A stretch of DNA of 64,000 nt, taken from the NCBI GenBank assembly GCA_029204225.1, contig CM055095.1, positions 46,238,010-46,302,009 of the forward strand. The letters run 5' to 3'. Position numbers and translations under genes: made by a program. Positions within the stretch are counted from its first letter, which is position 1. Each line of letters opens with the position of its first letter. Positions 12,169 to 23,337 of the stretch are shown here, piece by piece. The notes beneath the pieces were generated by a model. That model searched no databases. It saw only the letters and a list, made by a program, of their open reading frames with translations, and was not told the DNA's origin. This stretch comes from Diphasiastrum complanatum. Taxonomy: Eukaryota > Streptophyta > Lycopodiopsida > Lycopodiales > Lycopodiaceae.

Positions 12169-12419
12169 AGATCCAAGAACAATCCTTTTGAGAAAGAACA
12201 ATCAGGTAAAGTACGTCATGATATGTCAGAGCATTTCAAATGCTATACTCTGGATGATGTTGTCATTATGTTATCTAAATCTCATCATGAACCAGAACAA
12301 CAAAAATAAAAAACAAAAGATATTTAAGATGGACCAGCTAGGACACAACCAATGAATCTTGCTACACCAGGAAAATCAGAAATGCAAATTCAAAGGCGGC
12401 ACTGGTGGTGAAGAATGGG

Positions 12420-13404
12420 CTTCGGTTGTTGCTTTAGCTGCTTCTAATTCCGCTTCTTCTTGCAATTGTTTAGTCCACTATTTCATATTCTGGTATCTCT
12501 TTGAGTTGAGATTTGGATACATCCCTTATGCAGTAGGTATATCTATAGTTGGTATAGATTCAGTAGGTACTGGATCAACTAGAACTTCTTTCCGCTTTCG
12601 AGCTCTGGTAACAACCATCAATGGTACACTTGGTTCAATATGCTGAGTTGTTGATCTTTGCTTGATCATAATCATATTCAGTGGAGCAGCCGGTGGTGGT
12701 CTTGGTCTTGCTGGACAATCCTTGTAACAATATCCATAATCGCATTCACGACGGAATGGAACAAACTTTCCTTTGTTTGGACATTTCGCAACTCTATGGT
12801 TCTCTCTGCATGCACAACATCCAAGTGGTGCTCTGGTCCATTGTCTCATTGCTTGTTGTTGTGTGGTAGCATAGATGATGACCAATTTCTTGATCATTAT
12901 TGTAATTTCATTGTTCCTTACCACTGTAAGGCTCTGGTTCCATTAAATTAGCAAGAGGAGCTTGTTGTGCTTGTGGAGCTGGCAAAGCAATTTGTTTAGG
13001 AAATCCTAGTTAGGATCAGGTCCCTTATAGGTAGTAGGTTTCCAATATTGAAGCTTATCATACCTTTCTAAATAATTCGAGGATTAAACAAGCAAAAGGT
13101 TGTTTTGTGTCTCGTAGAATTGCACAGATGACAAATAGTATTCATCATTCATTGTTTCACTGTTGGACATTCGTTCATGGTGTGATTTCCTGCACAAATT
13201 GAACACCAGACATTTTTTCGACTAGGAAAGGTCTTAGTGAAATTTTCCGTTGCATTGCTACTCTTAGCATGCGCCTCTTCCAAAGCTTTCAACTTTTCAT
13301 CGTAATGAAATTTTGCATCTTATCCAGCTGCATCTGCTGCTTTTGACCAAGTTTCTCGAACTCATTCATCATCAATTCTGCAGTAGCATTAATATTCGTG
13401 GATG
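12420..13404 (-). mobile_element. Ty3-gypsy gag region remnant
   Basis: Minus-strand zinc-knuckle motifs are visible: CSICAGNHTMNEC near 13150-13210, and CCACRENHRVAKCPNKG in the frame at 12526-12924. A Gln/Met-rich, coiled-coil-like stretch lies near 13270-13400. This fits a Gag nucleocapsid region lying between the LTR at 13405-14265 and pol at 10150-11880. The element is broken. Confidence 0.65.
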
Positions 13405-14265
<861 letters not shown>

Positions 14266-15263
14266 ATATCCCCCACCAAAACTGGTGGTGGTCCCACGAC
14301 ACCTCATGAGATTTATTCACTTAGGGTGTCGTACTTTTATAAGATGGTATTGCACATTTTCCATGAATTCCAGGTCCTCAGTATAAAGTCGTGTTTGTGT
14401 GGAAAAAAAAACTTATTTGCTTCGGCAAGCCAATTAGAAGTGGTCCAGGCTAAAAATCTTGATTCCCAAGAACCACCTAGCATTGCAGCATGATAATATA
14501 ATCTGGCGATTGGCAACTAGTCTTGGACTTTATCGGATGCATGGCAACATCTGGATTGAATGCCAAAGAAGGTAGGCAATCATCCCATCTGATAGCAATA
14601 GATGCCAACTTGGACAAATCATTAGCGAATATTGCCTATTGTCGCATAGTTGGATCTGGCGAATTCCGGTACTCAGCACCGTAAAACTGAAGCTCTCTGT
14701 TGAAATCAACGGAAATGTCCCAATCGGATGCCCAATAAATGATTGGCCAGTTTGGGGAATAGATACTAATTTCTCCCATTGGCACAACCAAATCTTTACA
14801 TTTAGATCTTCTTGGCATTGGCACATAGTGAGGATCTACCCGCAGTTGTCGAGGGCTTGCAACATAACCCCTACTGGAATCCGGAGCTTTCTCGAAAATC
14901 ATTTTTCTCAAAGCCAGCTGCTCGCCCAATGCTAACAGTTTATCAAACTCCTTCCCTATCTCTATCTCAAAGGTCTTGAACTTGATAACCCATCCACCCC
15001 TCAAGGACTCATGCAGATGTTGATGCAAAAAGCTTTGGATCTGGTCCTCGATGGTAATCGATTTTTGAGATAAAATTTTGGTCCCTGATGAAGATGGACT
15101 GGCTTCAGTAGCTTGGAAATCCATTGTATCTTGCATTCCTGTATCACCTCCTTGATCCATTCTGGGATCTCCTCCTTGGTCGTGGTGTTGAGGTGAGAAC
15201 TGCGGCATCATAGGAACTGGAATCTGAGGGCTGACTTCCAACACTTTGAGCGGGGTGGTGGAA
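14266..15263 (-). mobile_element. 3' internal region of a second gypsy-related element
   Basis: Starting at the LTR edge (14265) and going up, the sequence repeats the polypurine-tract context seen beside the other LTR (CCCCACCAAAA, GGTGGTCCCAC, ACACCT) and then diverges. The rest is occupied mainly by the 14636-15244 open frame. I read it as the end of another, partly independent element sharing the 13405-14265 LTR. Confidence 0.5.
14636..15244 (-). CDS. Unrecognised 202-aa ORF in a gypsy 3' internal region
   Basis: An open frame of 202 residues lies on the same strand as the neighbouring LTRs, between an LTR/polypurine edge and the (GT)n(GA)n tract. The N-terminal 50 residues are rich in Gln, Met, Asp and Pro (PQFSPQHHDQGGD), followed by a Ser/Thr patch. 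From residue 70 on it is a mixed, globular-looking sequence with FDKLLALGEQLALRKM and YSPNWPIIYWASDWD. There is no zinc knuckle, RT, integrase, transmembrane or signal segment. It could be a Gag-type or extra 3' ORF of this lineage, or captured host sequence. I do not recognise it. Confidence 0.5.
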   Translation of the reverse strand: MLEVSPQIPVPMMPQFSPQHHDQGGDPRMDQGGDTGMQDTMDFQATEASPSSSGTKILSQKSITIEDQIQSFLHQHLHESLRGGWVIKFKTFEIEIGKEFDKLLALGEQLALRKMIFEKAPDSSRGYVASPRQLRVDPHYVPMPRRSKCKDLVVPMGEISIYSPNWPIIYWASDWDISVDFNRELQFYGAEYRNSPDPTMRQ

Positions 15264-15367
15264 AAATAGCGAGCTATTGAAGCGAGCTTTTTTCTGTCAA
15301 GTTAGCTTGGCGAGTTTTTTTTTGAAAATGTGTGTTTATGTGTTTACGTGTATGTGGATGTGGTTTA

Positions 15368-15370
15368 TGT

Positions 15371-15461
<91 letters not shown>
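15368..15461. repeat. (GT)n(GA)n compound microsatellite
   Basis: About 35 bp of GT passes directly into 59 bp of GA. This is the reverse complement of the arrangement at 128-291. Confidence 0.97.
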
Positions 15462-15464
<3 letters not shown>

Positions 15465-15655
15465 TATTAACGTCTTGAAGGCACCCATAGGTGCATAAGA
15501 CAAATACATATGTACAAAGATGCTTGCTTGCTTGCATGCCAATCATTTTTCAATTTGTATGCTTGTTGTGATATTCTCTTTTCTCTTATAGATGCAAAGA
15601 TCAATTGTTTTTCTATGCTATTGAATAACTTGGATAGTTATTTGTTTTGGTTTTA

Positions 15656-15911
15656 GCTATTCATCTAGTTGATGAGGCAGCTGCAAAATTGAAGATGGAA
15701 ATGATGTCTAAGCCAACTACATTGGATGAAGTAGACTGTGCTATGATAAAGTTAGATATGGAGTGCTTGTCACTTGAAGATGACACATACAGGCTTCACG
15801 TGAACAGTTAAGTCGGCTGGAAACAGAGTTGTCACTTTTAAAACAAGAGCAGAAAGAACTTACTGAACAATGGGAAGCAGAGAAATCCATTATGATACTG
15901 ATTCAATCCGA
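15656..15911 (+). pseudogene. Orphan ClpB (Hsp100) chaperone exon
   Basis: The translation gives [39 protein letters not shown], then [18 protein letters not shown] and TEQWEAEKSIM. These are the end of nucleotide-binding domain 1 and the start of the coiled-coil middle domain of plant ClpB, an AAA+ protein disaggregase. The wording is closest in memory to the organellar form ([18 protein letters not shown]). It is preceded by a T-rich tract ending in AG and followed by GGTACC, so it has the shape of one exon. A one-base loss near 15790 shifts the frame inside the exon. I see no neighbouring ClpB exon: upstream lies gypsy/microsatellite DNA, and nothing matching follows before 17.5 kb. It is most likely a captured or truncated gene fragment. 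Confidence 0.8.
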
Positions 15912-17480
15912 GGTACCATTTTTATTACGTTAAGAAATAGCTAAATGTAGTCCATGTAAGTTGCACTTTAGTTCTTGCCTTCCTCCTCTCTGGATGCAAT
16001 CTTTCAGTGTCAAATAAACAATTTCAATATGCTGGTCTGCTACGTGTTTTCATTTTTGGGGTGTCGCATTGAGAATAGTTTTGGTATTCTAATAAATATG
16101 TAAAATGACAAAGTGTTGGACTACAGGAATTTAGGTGTACACTTTGGTAATACGAATGTTTTCCTATTGATTTGGATATACAAATGTTGAAACTATCTTA
16201 GAGGTGCCAAAATTGCTAGAAGTGTTTATGCAAATTTGGAAGCATAACTCAAAAGGACTAGCAAACGAATATCTACAACAAAGAAATTTGCCAACCATTG
16301 AAATCTGACACGATCGCTCAGTTAAACGTGAAATTGAAATATGAAATGCTAGAGTATCTGAACAAATCTTCAAAATTATAATAGTTTATGACATGAAAGT
16401 CGACACTATATATCTCTATCCTCCAATATTATGCACATCTGCTAAAAAAATGTTGGAAAGTAAATTTCTCTCTGATACCAGCAAGTTTGTCTGGTCAATG
16501 GTTCCTACAGAAACCATGATCATGCCAAGCTCCCGTATGTAGGTGCATTCCGTTTAGATATACGGAATGAGTGAACAACATCCTGTAGAACACCAGTTTG
16601 AATCTCTTTTCCACAGGCAGCAAGCCTATGCCTCCCTTTTTCAGATTGGGTGGAAGGTTCTACATGGGTAGTTGATTCACTGGCTGGATTTTTTCCCTTC
16701 AACTATCGGTGGTTGCTTACATGCTGCTCACCTGTTTTGGATCATTTTGTTGCTAGTTTGTGATATAACACTTGATTCGATCCTTGTTGACCTCAAATCA
16801 TACCTGGATGATCTGCGGCTAGCCATCTGCACACAGTCAAAGTCACAGTCATAGTCAATTTCGTGATTTGAAAAACATACTCATGGTTTGCTATTTGAAA
16901 GTATAGTTTTGAAAGTACGAAAAACTTGAATGATGTATGTGAAAATAAGAAACTCCTTTTTCTTGATCTTGTGTGCTTGAGTATGATAGTAAAAGTATGA
17001 AAAAGACTACATAAAACATATCCCGTTTGCAATGATGACAACTCCACACGATTGCGTATAGGGAAGAACACTCACGAGTTGGCTGCCTACGAACCCATTC
17101 ATAAGAATGAGGTCGTGAGGTCCAAAAATTGCAATGTTAAAACAACAATCCATACAAATGTTTCATATTTAAAAGATACATCAATGCAAGAAATAGAAGA
17201 ATTACTTGGTGCCTTAAAGGAAGGAGAGCAGACTGGAGTCTATTATGTTATGAAAAAGGACCATGTATCTTAAAACTGCACCCCAGTTTTTCTTTACTCC
17301 TCTCTATGCAAATGATGTTGTTGCAGCAATCTGTGCCATGGCTTTTGTCCCCACAAATTATATTATGTTATGTGGGTTTGTGTACCCATGGACACATATC
17401 TCCTATAATCTTTCTATTAGTGAATCCCGCTGGATAACATGTCTTCCAATACAAAAAGTTGAAGGTTTTTCATATCATGT
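15912..17480. other. Unassigned sequence
   Basis: No further ClpB exons or recognisable domains were found. A 73-residue plus-strand frame at 17052-17273 has an acidic, helical C-terminal half (MQEIEELLGALKEGEQ) but no family that I recognise. Confidence 0.45.
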
Positions 17481-17600
17481 TTGATGGGGTGGTGGACATT
17501 GGGGTTGCTCAAGAATTCAAGTATCTAGGAGTGGAAATCTCTCCAAATTTTCAATGAGAGGCTTATTACCACGTAGAGATCCTCTTAGTCGATGAAGGTG
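17481..17600 (+). mobile_element. Possible LINE reverse-transcriptase fragment
   Basis: A short plus-strand reading, FDGVVDIGVAQEFKYLGVEI, resembles the FKYLGV-type segment downstream of the RT domain in plant LINEs. The following text decays. The match rests on about 20 residues, so this is tentative. Confidence 0.3.
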
Positions 17601-18077
17601 ACATGCTGAAAAGGAGATTTAAGGCAATGGGAAAAGGAGAGATGATTTATTAGAATCTATGGGTATGCTGGTTTTGCTATATGAATGTGTCATTTTGGAA
17701 GGGAGTACACGATACCAATATGGAAAATTTGACCACTTTCACTATTTTAAAAAAACATTGACCTTGCATTTATTGTAGGTTCAAGATAGTGTATCACTCG
17801 CATGTCTACAAAGGGAACAGATACATTTATAGAAAAAAATTGGTTTAGGCATCGTTTGCCTGATTCCCATCTATGTACAAATTTTTTAGAATGTTTCTTG
17901 AGTCCATTTGATATTCACATGTCAAGAACATATGATCCTTCCTTCCCAAACTTCACATCCATAGAGAAGAATGTTACGACAAGTGTTTGAAGAACCTTCT
18001 CGGATATTTTCTTATGCTTTTTTTGGAGTTTTAATTTTTGTCAAGTGTATCAAGAACTTTCAACGTTTCTTTTGTGG

Positions 18078-18104
18078 CAAAAAAAATTTGGCCGGCTCAG
18101 ACCC
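18078..18104. repeat. Partial repeat of the hairpin core
   Basis: AAAAAAATTTGGCCGGCTCAGACCC appears here and again as the inner part of the hairpin arm at 18138-18162, in the same direction. This gives a short direct repeat flanking the hairpin's left arm. Confidence 0.7.
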
Positions 18105-18225
18105 AAGCTTATGATGCTTTTTATTGCTTTTTTGGTGAAAAAAATTTGGCCGGCTCAGACCCCCGAGGGTCTGAGCCGGCCAAATTTTTTTCACCAAAAA
18201 AAGCAATAAAAAGCATCATAAGCTT
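18105..18225. repeat. Near-perfect hairpin: 58/59-bp arms, 4-base loop
   Basis: The left arm 18105-18162 begins AAGCTTATGATGC. The right arm 18167-18225 is its reverse complement except for one extra base in a homopolymer. The loop is CCGA. With this pairing a transcript would fold into a stem of nearly 60 bp. The arms start and end with an AAGCTT site. A related, diverged half lies just downstream at 18281-18355. Confidence 0.95.
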
Positions 18226-18280
18226 GTCATCATTCGAAAAATCAACTAAGGCTTCGACCCCGGACGCCGAGCGCAGATTG

Positions 18281-18355
18281 GGCCGGCCAATTTTTTTTTG
18301 CAAAAAAAGCATTAGATAGCATTGTAAGCATGTCATCATTTGAAATATCAATTAG
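18281..18355. repeat. Diverged copy of the hairpin right arm and flank
   Basis: GGCCGGCCAATTTTTTTTT, then GCAAAAAAAGCATTAG, AGCATTGTAAGC and ATGTCATCATTTGAA follow the same order as the hairpin's right arm plus its flank (18174-18250). This suggests a tandem duplication older than the hairpin's near-perfect pairing. Confidence 0.65.
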
Positions 18356-18629
18356 GCGATTTAATGATGTTATGTTACCAATCTCATTAACTTAAAGAGA
18401 GCCAAACTAAGCCCAAATTGCTATAACCTAAATGACAATGTCTCACAAAAATTCCTATGCGATGTTGGATGGTTTCACTTTCGCATATTTAGCTCCAAAA
18501 GCTCAACCTATGGGGAGAATTCAATATCCAGAGAAAATTTCGGTACATCAACAGTCCAAAGTGTTATCGATCTTCCACTGGCTCAGATGGCTGGTGTAAG
18601 ATTTCCACCTTTTCGTCTGTAGTTTCAAA

Positions 18630-19588
18630 TTGCTCTCCACAAAGTCATCTCCTAAATCCTGCAATGCAGTATGTGTTTCTAAGGAAAGATTCTTGGATAA
18701 TGTTTCATTAATAGAACTACTAAAAATTGTTACATCCAGCAGTTCTTTAGACTGCAGTATTTTAAACAAGATTTATGTCCATATAAAGCTGAGAGTGGTA
18801 CAGATTGACTCTCCTGAAGGCATGCACACAAGTAGTAGCAAACCGAAAGCACCTGAGGCAGAGGCCTCAGATGTGTTCTTGGGCACTAGTACAATTGAAT
18901 CCATTTTGGATAAGCCCGGTAGTGGTATGCTGAAAAGACTAATTGTCCAAGTTGATACAGTTCAAAAAGCCGATGAGCTTCCACTCACGTACAATGGCAG
19001 TATTGTGTTCGAGTTGCCGCCAACGTTCAGTATAAAAAAGCCTATGGATGAAATGGAACATAAGTTTGATGGTCATACTTGGACCAAACCGGTTACAAGC
19101 AACATGAAATTCGATGGAGTGGTTAGAGTCTCGTACTATGCAGGGGTGTTTGAATGGTATATGATAAATTGTCCACACTTTAGAAATAAAAACACCAAGA
19201 ACACGATTTATTTCCAAGGTAACATAAATAAAAGATGTCTTGTGGGCACTCTCTCCCACATTAACGGCACACTATCATGTTCATACTACAAAGGTGCTTT
19301 GACATGCATTGGATAGTGTACGTGCACACAACATATTATGTAATGCCTAGAGCCACATGCAACAATAGGCTAGTGCTCCACGGGGGAACCCATGTGCATA
19401 ACACAATGTGGGGTCTCTAAAAAATCAATTGACACGGTCAAACAACTAGTGCAAGAAGTAGTAGCTGTAGACAAAACAACTGGTCCCAGACAAATCCAAA
19501 TGAAAATTGCGAAAGATTTGATAGAAGCTTCCATCATGAAGAAGGGGAGTAATCCATGTGTTGAAAAAGTGGGAGAAATGGAACTAGA
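18630..19588 (+). pseudogene. MULE transposase, N-terminal half (disrupted)
   Basis: A long plus-strand reading (18630-19316) continues in the same frame, through in-frame stops at 19314, 19341 and 19371, into 19392-19588. Its recognisable text includes a cysteine-rich segment and then CSTGEPMCITQCGVSKKS, VKQLVQEVVAVDKTTGPRQ and IQMKIAKDLIEASIMKKG. I associate this with the N-terminal half of Mutator-like (MULE) transposases with a SWIM finger, common in ferns and mosses. That family link is from memory. The reading runs ...EMEL into the target duplication CTAGA at 19584-19588, where a copia element is inserted, and resumes at 26458. The three stops show it was already inactive or decayed afterwards. 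Confidence 0.65.
19584..19588. repeat. Target-site duplication CTAGA, left copy
   Basis: CTAGA immediately precedes the outer edge (TGATGG) of the copia LTR. The same five bases follow the far LTR at 26458-26462. Five bases is the normal target duplication of copia integrase. Confidence 0.8.
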
Positions 19589-20581
19589 TGATGGAAAATG
19601 TGCAAATTTAAAATTCGAATAAAATTCTGGTAACAAATTGATAGGAGTCTCTCGAACATTTCGTGAAACTGTTCTGATCACGAATAATTTCTACTCGAGA
19701 AGAATTTGTGATTCAATCAAGCTCTGTAACGAAACGAAGCGAAATTAGACGAAACAGAAGAATTCGCGAAAAGGATCAATCAAGCTCTGTAACAAAACGA
19801 AACGAAACTAGATGAAACAAAAGTGAAACAAAACTCGAATGAGCTCTAAAATTGATTTATGCTAAAAGCCAAGTGATCACGAAGCGAAACAAAATGAAAC
19901 ACGAAGCAAAAACATTTGTGAACAAATCAGCTTGTGTAGAATTCAGATATGATTGCTGGTCACTGCCGGCTATATCATTCCTACAATCCTCTAGAATTTA
20001 GACAGACACTGTTGATCTACGATATAGATTATTATAGCATTCAACAAAATCCAACCAATGTGCAGAATTGAATAAACAAGCGAATCAGATACACAAATAG
20101 TAGCAGACAAATACTCATTCGAGATCATACAATCATTTAGAATAATATGCGCATAACAGCTACAATATTATCTATTGGTCTTCTAATTTCAAGCACTGTG
20201 CGACAGATCCACACAGTGCATTGGCGTGAGAGAAATACAATTCTCTCACAAATCGTGTCTCGCTTACTAGCAGACTTCTGGATCTGTTGATCCTCTTACA
20301 AAATTCATGTCACGTCGTAGTACTTTTGCTGATCTTCTTGGTCCTTTGTGAAGTACGAATGATCAAATATTTGTACTTGGCTGATCAAATATTTGTACCT
20401 CATGGTACTTGGCTGATCTTCTTGGTCCTTTGTGAAGCACGAATGATTTTGTGTCGCAAAACAATATCGTGTCGTCTGTCGCAAAATTGTTCGCGAACAT
20501 TTTTGTTTCGTGTGTCTTTTCTATCAAAATCAAGATGGAAAGCTAGCAAGGCTTTGGCAATAGAAACATTTTGTTTCTTCA
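19589..20581 (-). repeat. Copia 3' LTR
   Basis: About 993 bp. On the minus strand it starts TGAAGAAACAAAATG after the polypurine tract and ends at TGATGG (plus-strand reading) beside the CTAGA duplication. Its GAAACGAAACGAAA-rich stretch is shared with the 5' LTR. Confidence 0.88.
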
Positions 20582-20809
20582 ACTCTCCCTAAAAGCATGA
20601 TAGCTTGATGACTCCAAGACTGCTCCTCTGTTTCTCGAATAGACCTTTGTCTAAGGCCTTTGTGAAAATGTCAATTACCATCTCCTTCGTTCCAATAAAA
20701 GTAGTTTGCAACATCTTCTTCCTGATCAGATCCCTTATCAAGTGGTACTTGATTGCAATGTGTTTCGTCCTTGAGTGAAACACAGAGTCTTTTGTCAGAT
20801 GTATCGCAG
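20582..20809 (-). mobile_element. Copia RNase H C-terminal segment and polypurine tract
   Basis: The minus-strand text FHSRTKHIAIKYHLIRDLI and TKEMVIDIFTKALDKGLFEKQ is the C-terminal signature of copia RNase H. It is followed by the polypurine tract at the LTR edge. It belongs to the 19589-26457 element. Confidence 0.88.
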
Positions 20810-21530
20810 ATGTGTCATTAGAAAAAATTTGGCCTTGGAAAGGGCCCTATAAGGATTGCCATGTAGGATGACAATTTTTTGGCAATGTAAAATACTAAAA
20901 TAAAGTCTTTTTCTACCCGCAGTCATGCCCACACAGTCTTCGATGGTTAGCTATTATGTGCATAGTATAGTCTGTGGCTGAAATAAATCACAACTTTTGA
21001 ACGACAACTCGGGTTGAGACGATTATGGTGCCATTAGAAAGCCCTCGATGAGAGCTTTTCAATGACACCAGCATGACCCAGTTTTGAGCTAGGTGAAGAA
21101 GTTATGGCCAGTCAAAGTTGTGGTCAAACTAGTTAGCTGCAATTGACTAGTTTGACCACAACTTTGACTGGCCATAACTTCTTCACTGTAGCTTGAACTG
21201 GATCATATTGATGTCATTGAAAAGCTCTCGTCGAGGGCTTTCTAATCACACCATAATCGTCTCAATCTGAGTTGTCGTTCAAAAGTTACACTATTTTTTT
21301 TACTGAGTTGTATACTATACTACAAATAAAATGGCTTATTTACGAGCTGGCCCCGACACAAAATTATACTTCTTTTAAAAAGAGAAGAAAATCAATTTGA
21401 AGGAGCTACGTTACGTAGATTTCAAATTTGAGTGTTTTGATTGGACCATGTGGAAGAAACTTTTGAGAAAAACAATAAAAAGTCTCTTTTTGAAAGGCCT
21501 CTTTTGTGCTCAAATTTTCTCTAATGTGTC
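20810..21530. mobile_element. 707-bp foldback (hairpin) element nested in copia
   Basis: The insertion 20817-21523 is flanked by ATGTGTC on both sides (20810-20816 and 21524-21530). Its outer ends are imperfect inverted repeats (TTAGAAAAAATTTGGCC and TAGAGAAAATTTG on the opposite strand). The centre holds an inverted repeat with arms of about 140 bp, near 20990-21128 and 21142-21290, separated by about a dozen bases, so it folds back on itself. There is no open frame with a domain. Copia RNase H text lies on both sides. It is probably a non-autonomous DNA element. The 7-9 bp flank duplication would suit a MULE- or hAT-mobilised MITE. Confidence 0.8.
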
Positions 21531-21822
21531 CATCTACAAACCCAAATGTTCATTTCTCATTTTGCCCAGTTCATCAAGTAACTGTTTGAGCCAAATTATT
21601 TCATTGGCCATCTTTGCTACTACTGTGTATTTTGCTTCGCAAGATGACTGAGCCACAATGGTTTGTTTCTTGCTGACCAAAGAATTGTCGCTTCTGACAC
21701 GATGGTGCATCCTTCTGAGACACTTTTACAGTCGTCCTTGAGAGATGCCCAACTAGCATCACTATAGGAAGCATCTGGAATCCTGCATCACGAGAATAAC
21801 ATAAACCAAAATCTTTTGTTAA

Positions 21823-22990
21823 TTAAAGATATTGCAAAATTTGTTTTGCAATCTTCCAATAAGTTGACCCTGGATTTGTACAGAATTGGCTCATCCTGAA
21901 CACGACATAAACAATGTCAGGATGTGTGTTATCTGCAAGGTACATCAACGATCTGATCAGCTTCCTATATGGTGTAAGCTGCATCAATTCTCTTTCTTCT
22001 TCAGTCCTCGAACAATTTTCATAAATGTTTTGAGATATCATACTTCACCTCAGCAATAAGCTCCTCACTCTTGTAGAGTATCAGAGTGTCGTCCACATAC
22101 ACAACTACAATGATGATCTTCCCATCTCTAATTCCTACATAGACATTAGAATCAACCATTAGTGGCTTGAATCCTAGGGATTTCGAGACTTGATCTTTCT
22201 TCTTGTACCATTGTCACGATGATTGCTTCAGACCATAGATACTCCTATGCATTCTGCATGCATAAGTAGGAAGTGAATTCGGCACCATGCAAGAAGGTTG
22301 TCTTCTCGTCCACGATGTGAATCCTGAGACCATAAGAAGCTGCATATGCAAATAGTAAACGTAGGGACGAATGTTTCACAATAGGAGAGAAGGTCTCAAC
22401 ATAGTCAATACCATATCTCTAAGAAAATCTGTTCGCTACAAGATTTGCCTTATAATTTGAGATATCTCCATTCAGTCCATTCTTCAGCTTGTATACCCAC
22501 TTGCATTTTACAATCTTTCACTTATCTAGTAATGGCTGCAACGTCCATACCTGGTTCTTCCTCATGGATTCCGTCCCCTCATTCATGGCTTGGATCGATT
22601 TGTCTTTCTCTGGACATACTCTTCTGATGTAGAAGCTGAGCTGCCTGGCACAAATCTTGTTGGCGCTCTTCATTCTCTTGTCGTATCTGCTCTGCTAGGT
22701 CCGAAACCATTTCGGTTTATAGATACTGTAGCAGTAGGCTGTCTCGCAAGTCTTTCTTGGTCTGATTCGTCACTCAAATGAGATGCGACTCGAACATCTT
22801 CGTCTGAGTGTTTGTCCTCTGCTCTCTCTGTCACAGTTGGCAGATCATAGTACTATCTTTCAAGAACTTCATAACTGATAGGATCATCATTGGCCATCGT
22901 TTTGCTCTCATCAAATTTAGCATCTTTGACTATCTTCATTGTGTTTGTCTCTGATATATAGACTCTGTAGTATGATGAATTATTGTCATA
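21823..22990 (-). mobile_element. Copia reverse-transcriptase region
   Basis: Minus-strand RT text of the copia type includes a KLIRSLMYLADNTHPDIVYVV segment (21823-22041) and, near 22240, the region corresponding to YGLKQS(A/S)R-W. Near 22090-22110 lies text for the VVYVDDTL loop. It is the RT of the nested element and is broken. Confidence 0.8.
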
Positions 22991-23337
22991 TCCTACTGTT
23001 CTGCTTTCTCATCAAACTTTTTTTGCAGCTTATCAGGAACATGTGCATAAGCTGCATAGCCAAAGATATGGATGTGAGTTTGATTGGGTTTTCTATCCCA
23101 CCATAATTCGTGTGGTGTCGTGTGAGTAACACTAGACTTTCCTATCCTGTTCTGAATGTAAGCAACTGTAGCTACTGCTTCAGCCCACAACACTCTTGGA
23201 AGCTTCGAGTAGGCCATCATGCATCTGGCAGCTTCCACTAGAGTCCTGTTCTTTCTTTCTGCAACACCGTTGTATTGCGGTGTGTATGATGCAGTTCTTC
23301 TGTGAATGATACCATAATCATTGCAAAAGTTAGTGAA

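Noticed and set aside
11896-12182. A possible small nuclear host protein, from the Lys/Ser-rich frame
   Set aside because: It lies inside gypsy sequence, has no domain, and its composition follows the local purine bias. It is kept only as a low-confidence frame.
18038-18351. Two mirrored ORFs sharing an FFGEKNLAGSDPRG stretch on both strands
   Set aside because: They arise because the 18105-18225 hairpin reads the same on both strands. They have no other coding support.
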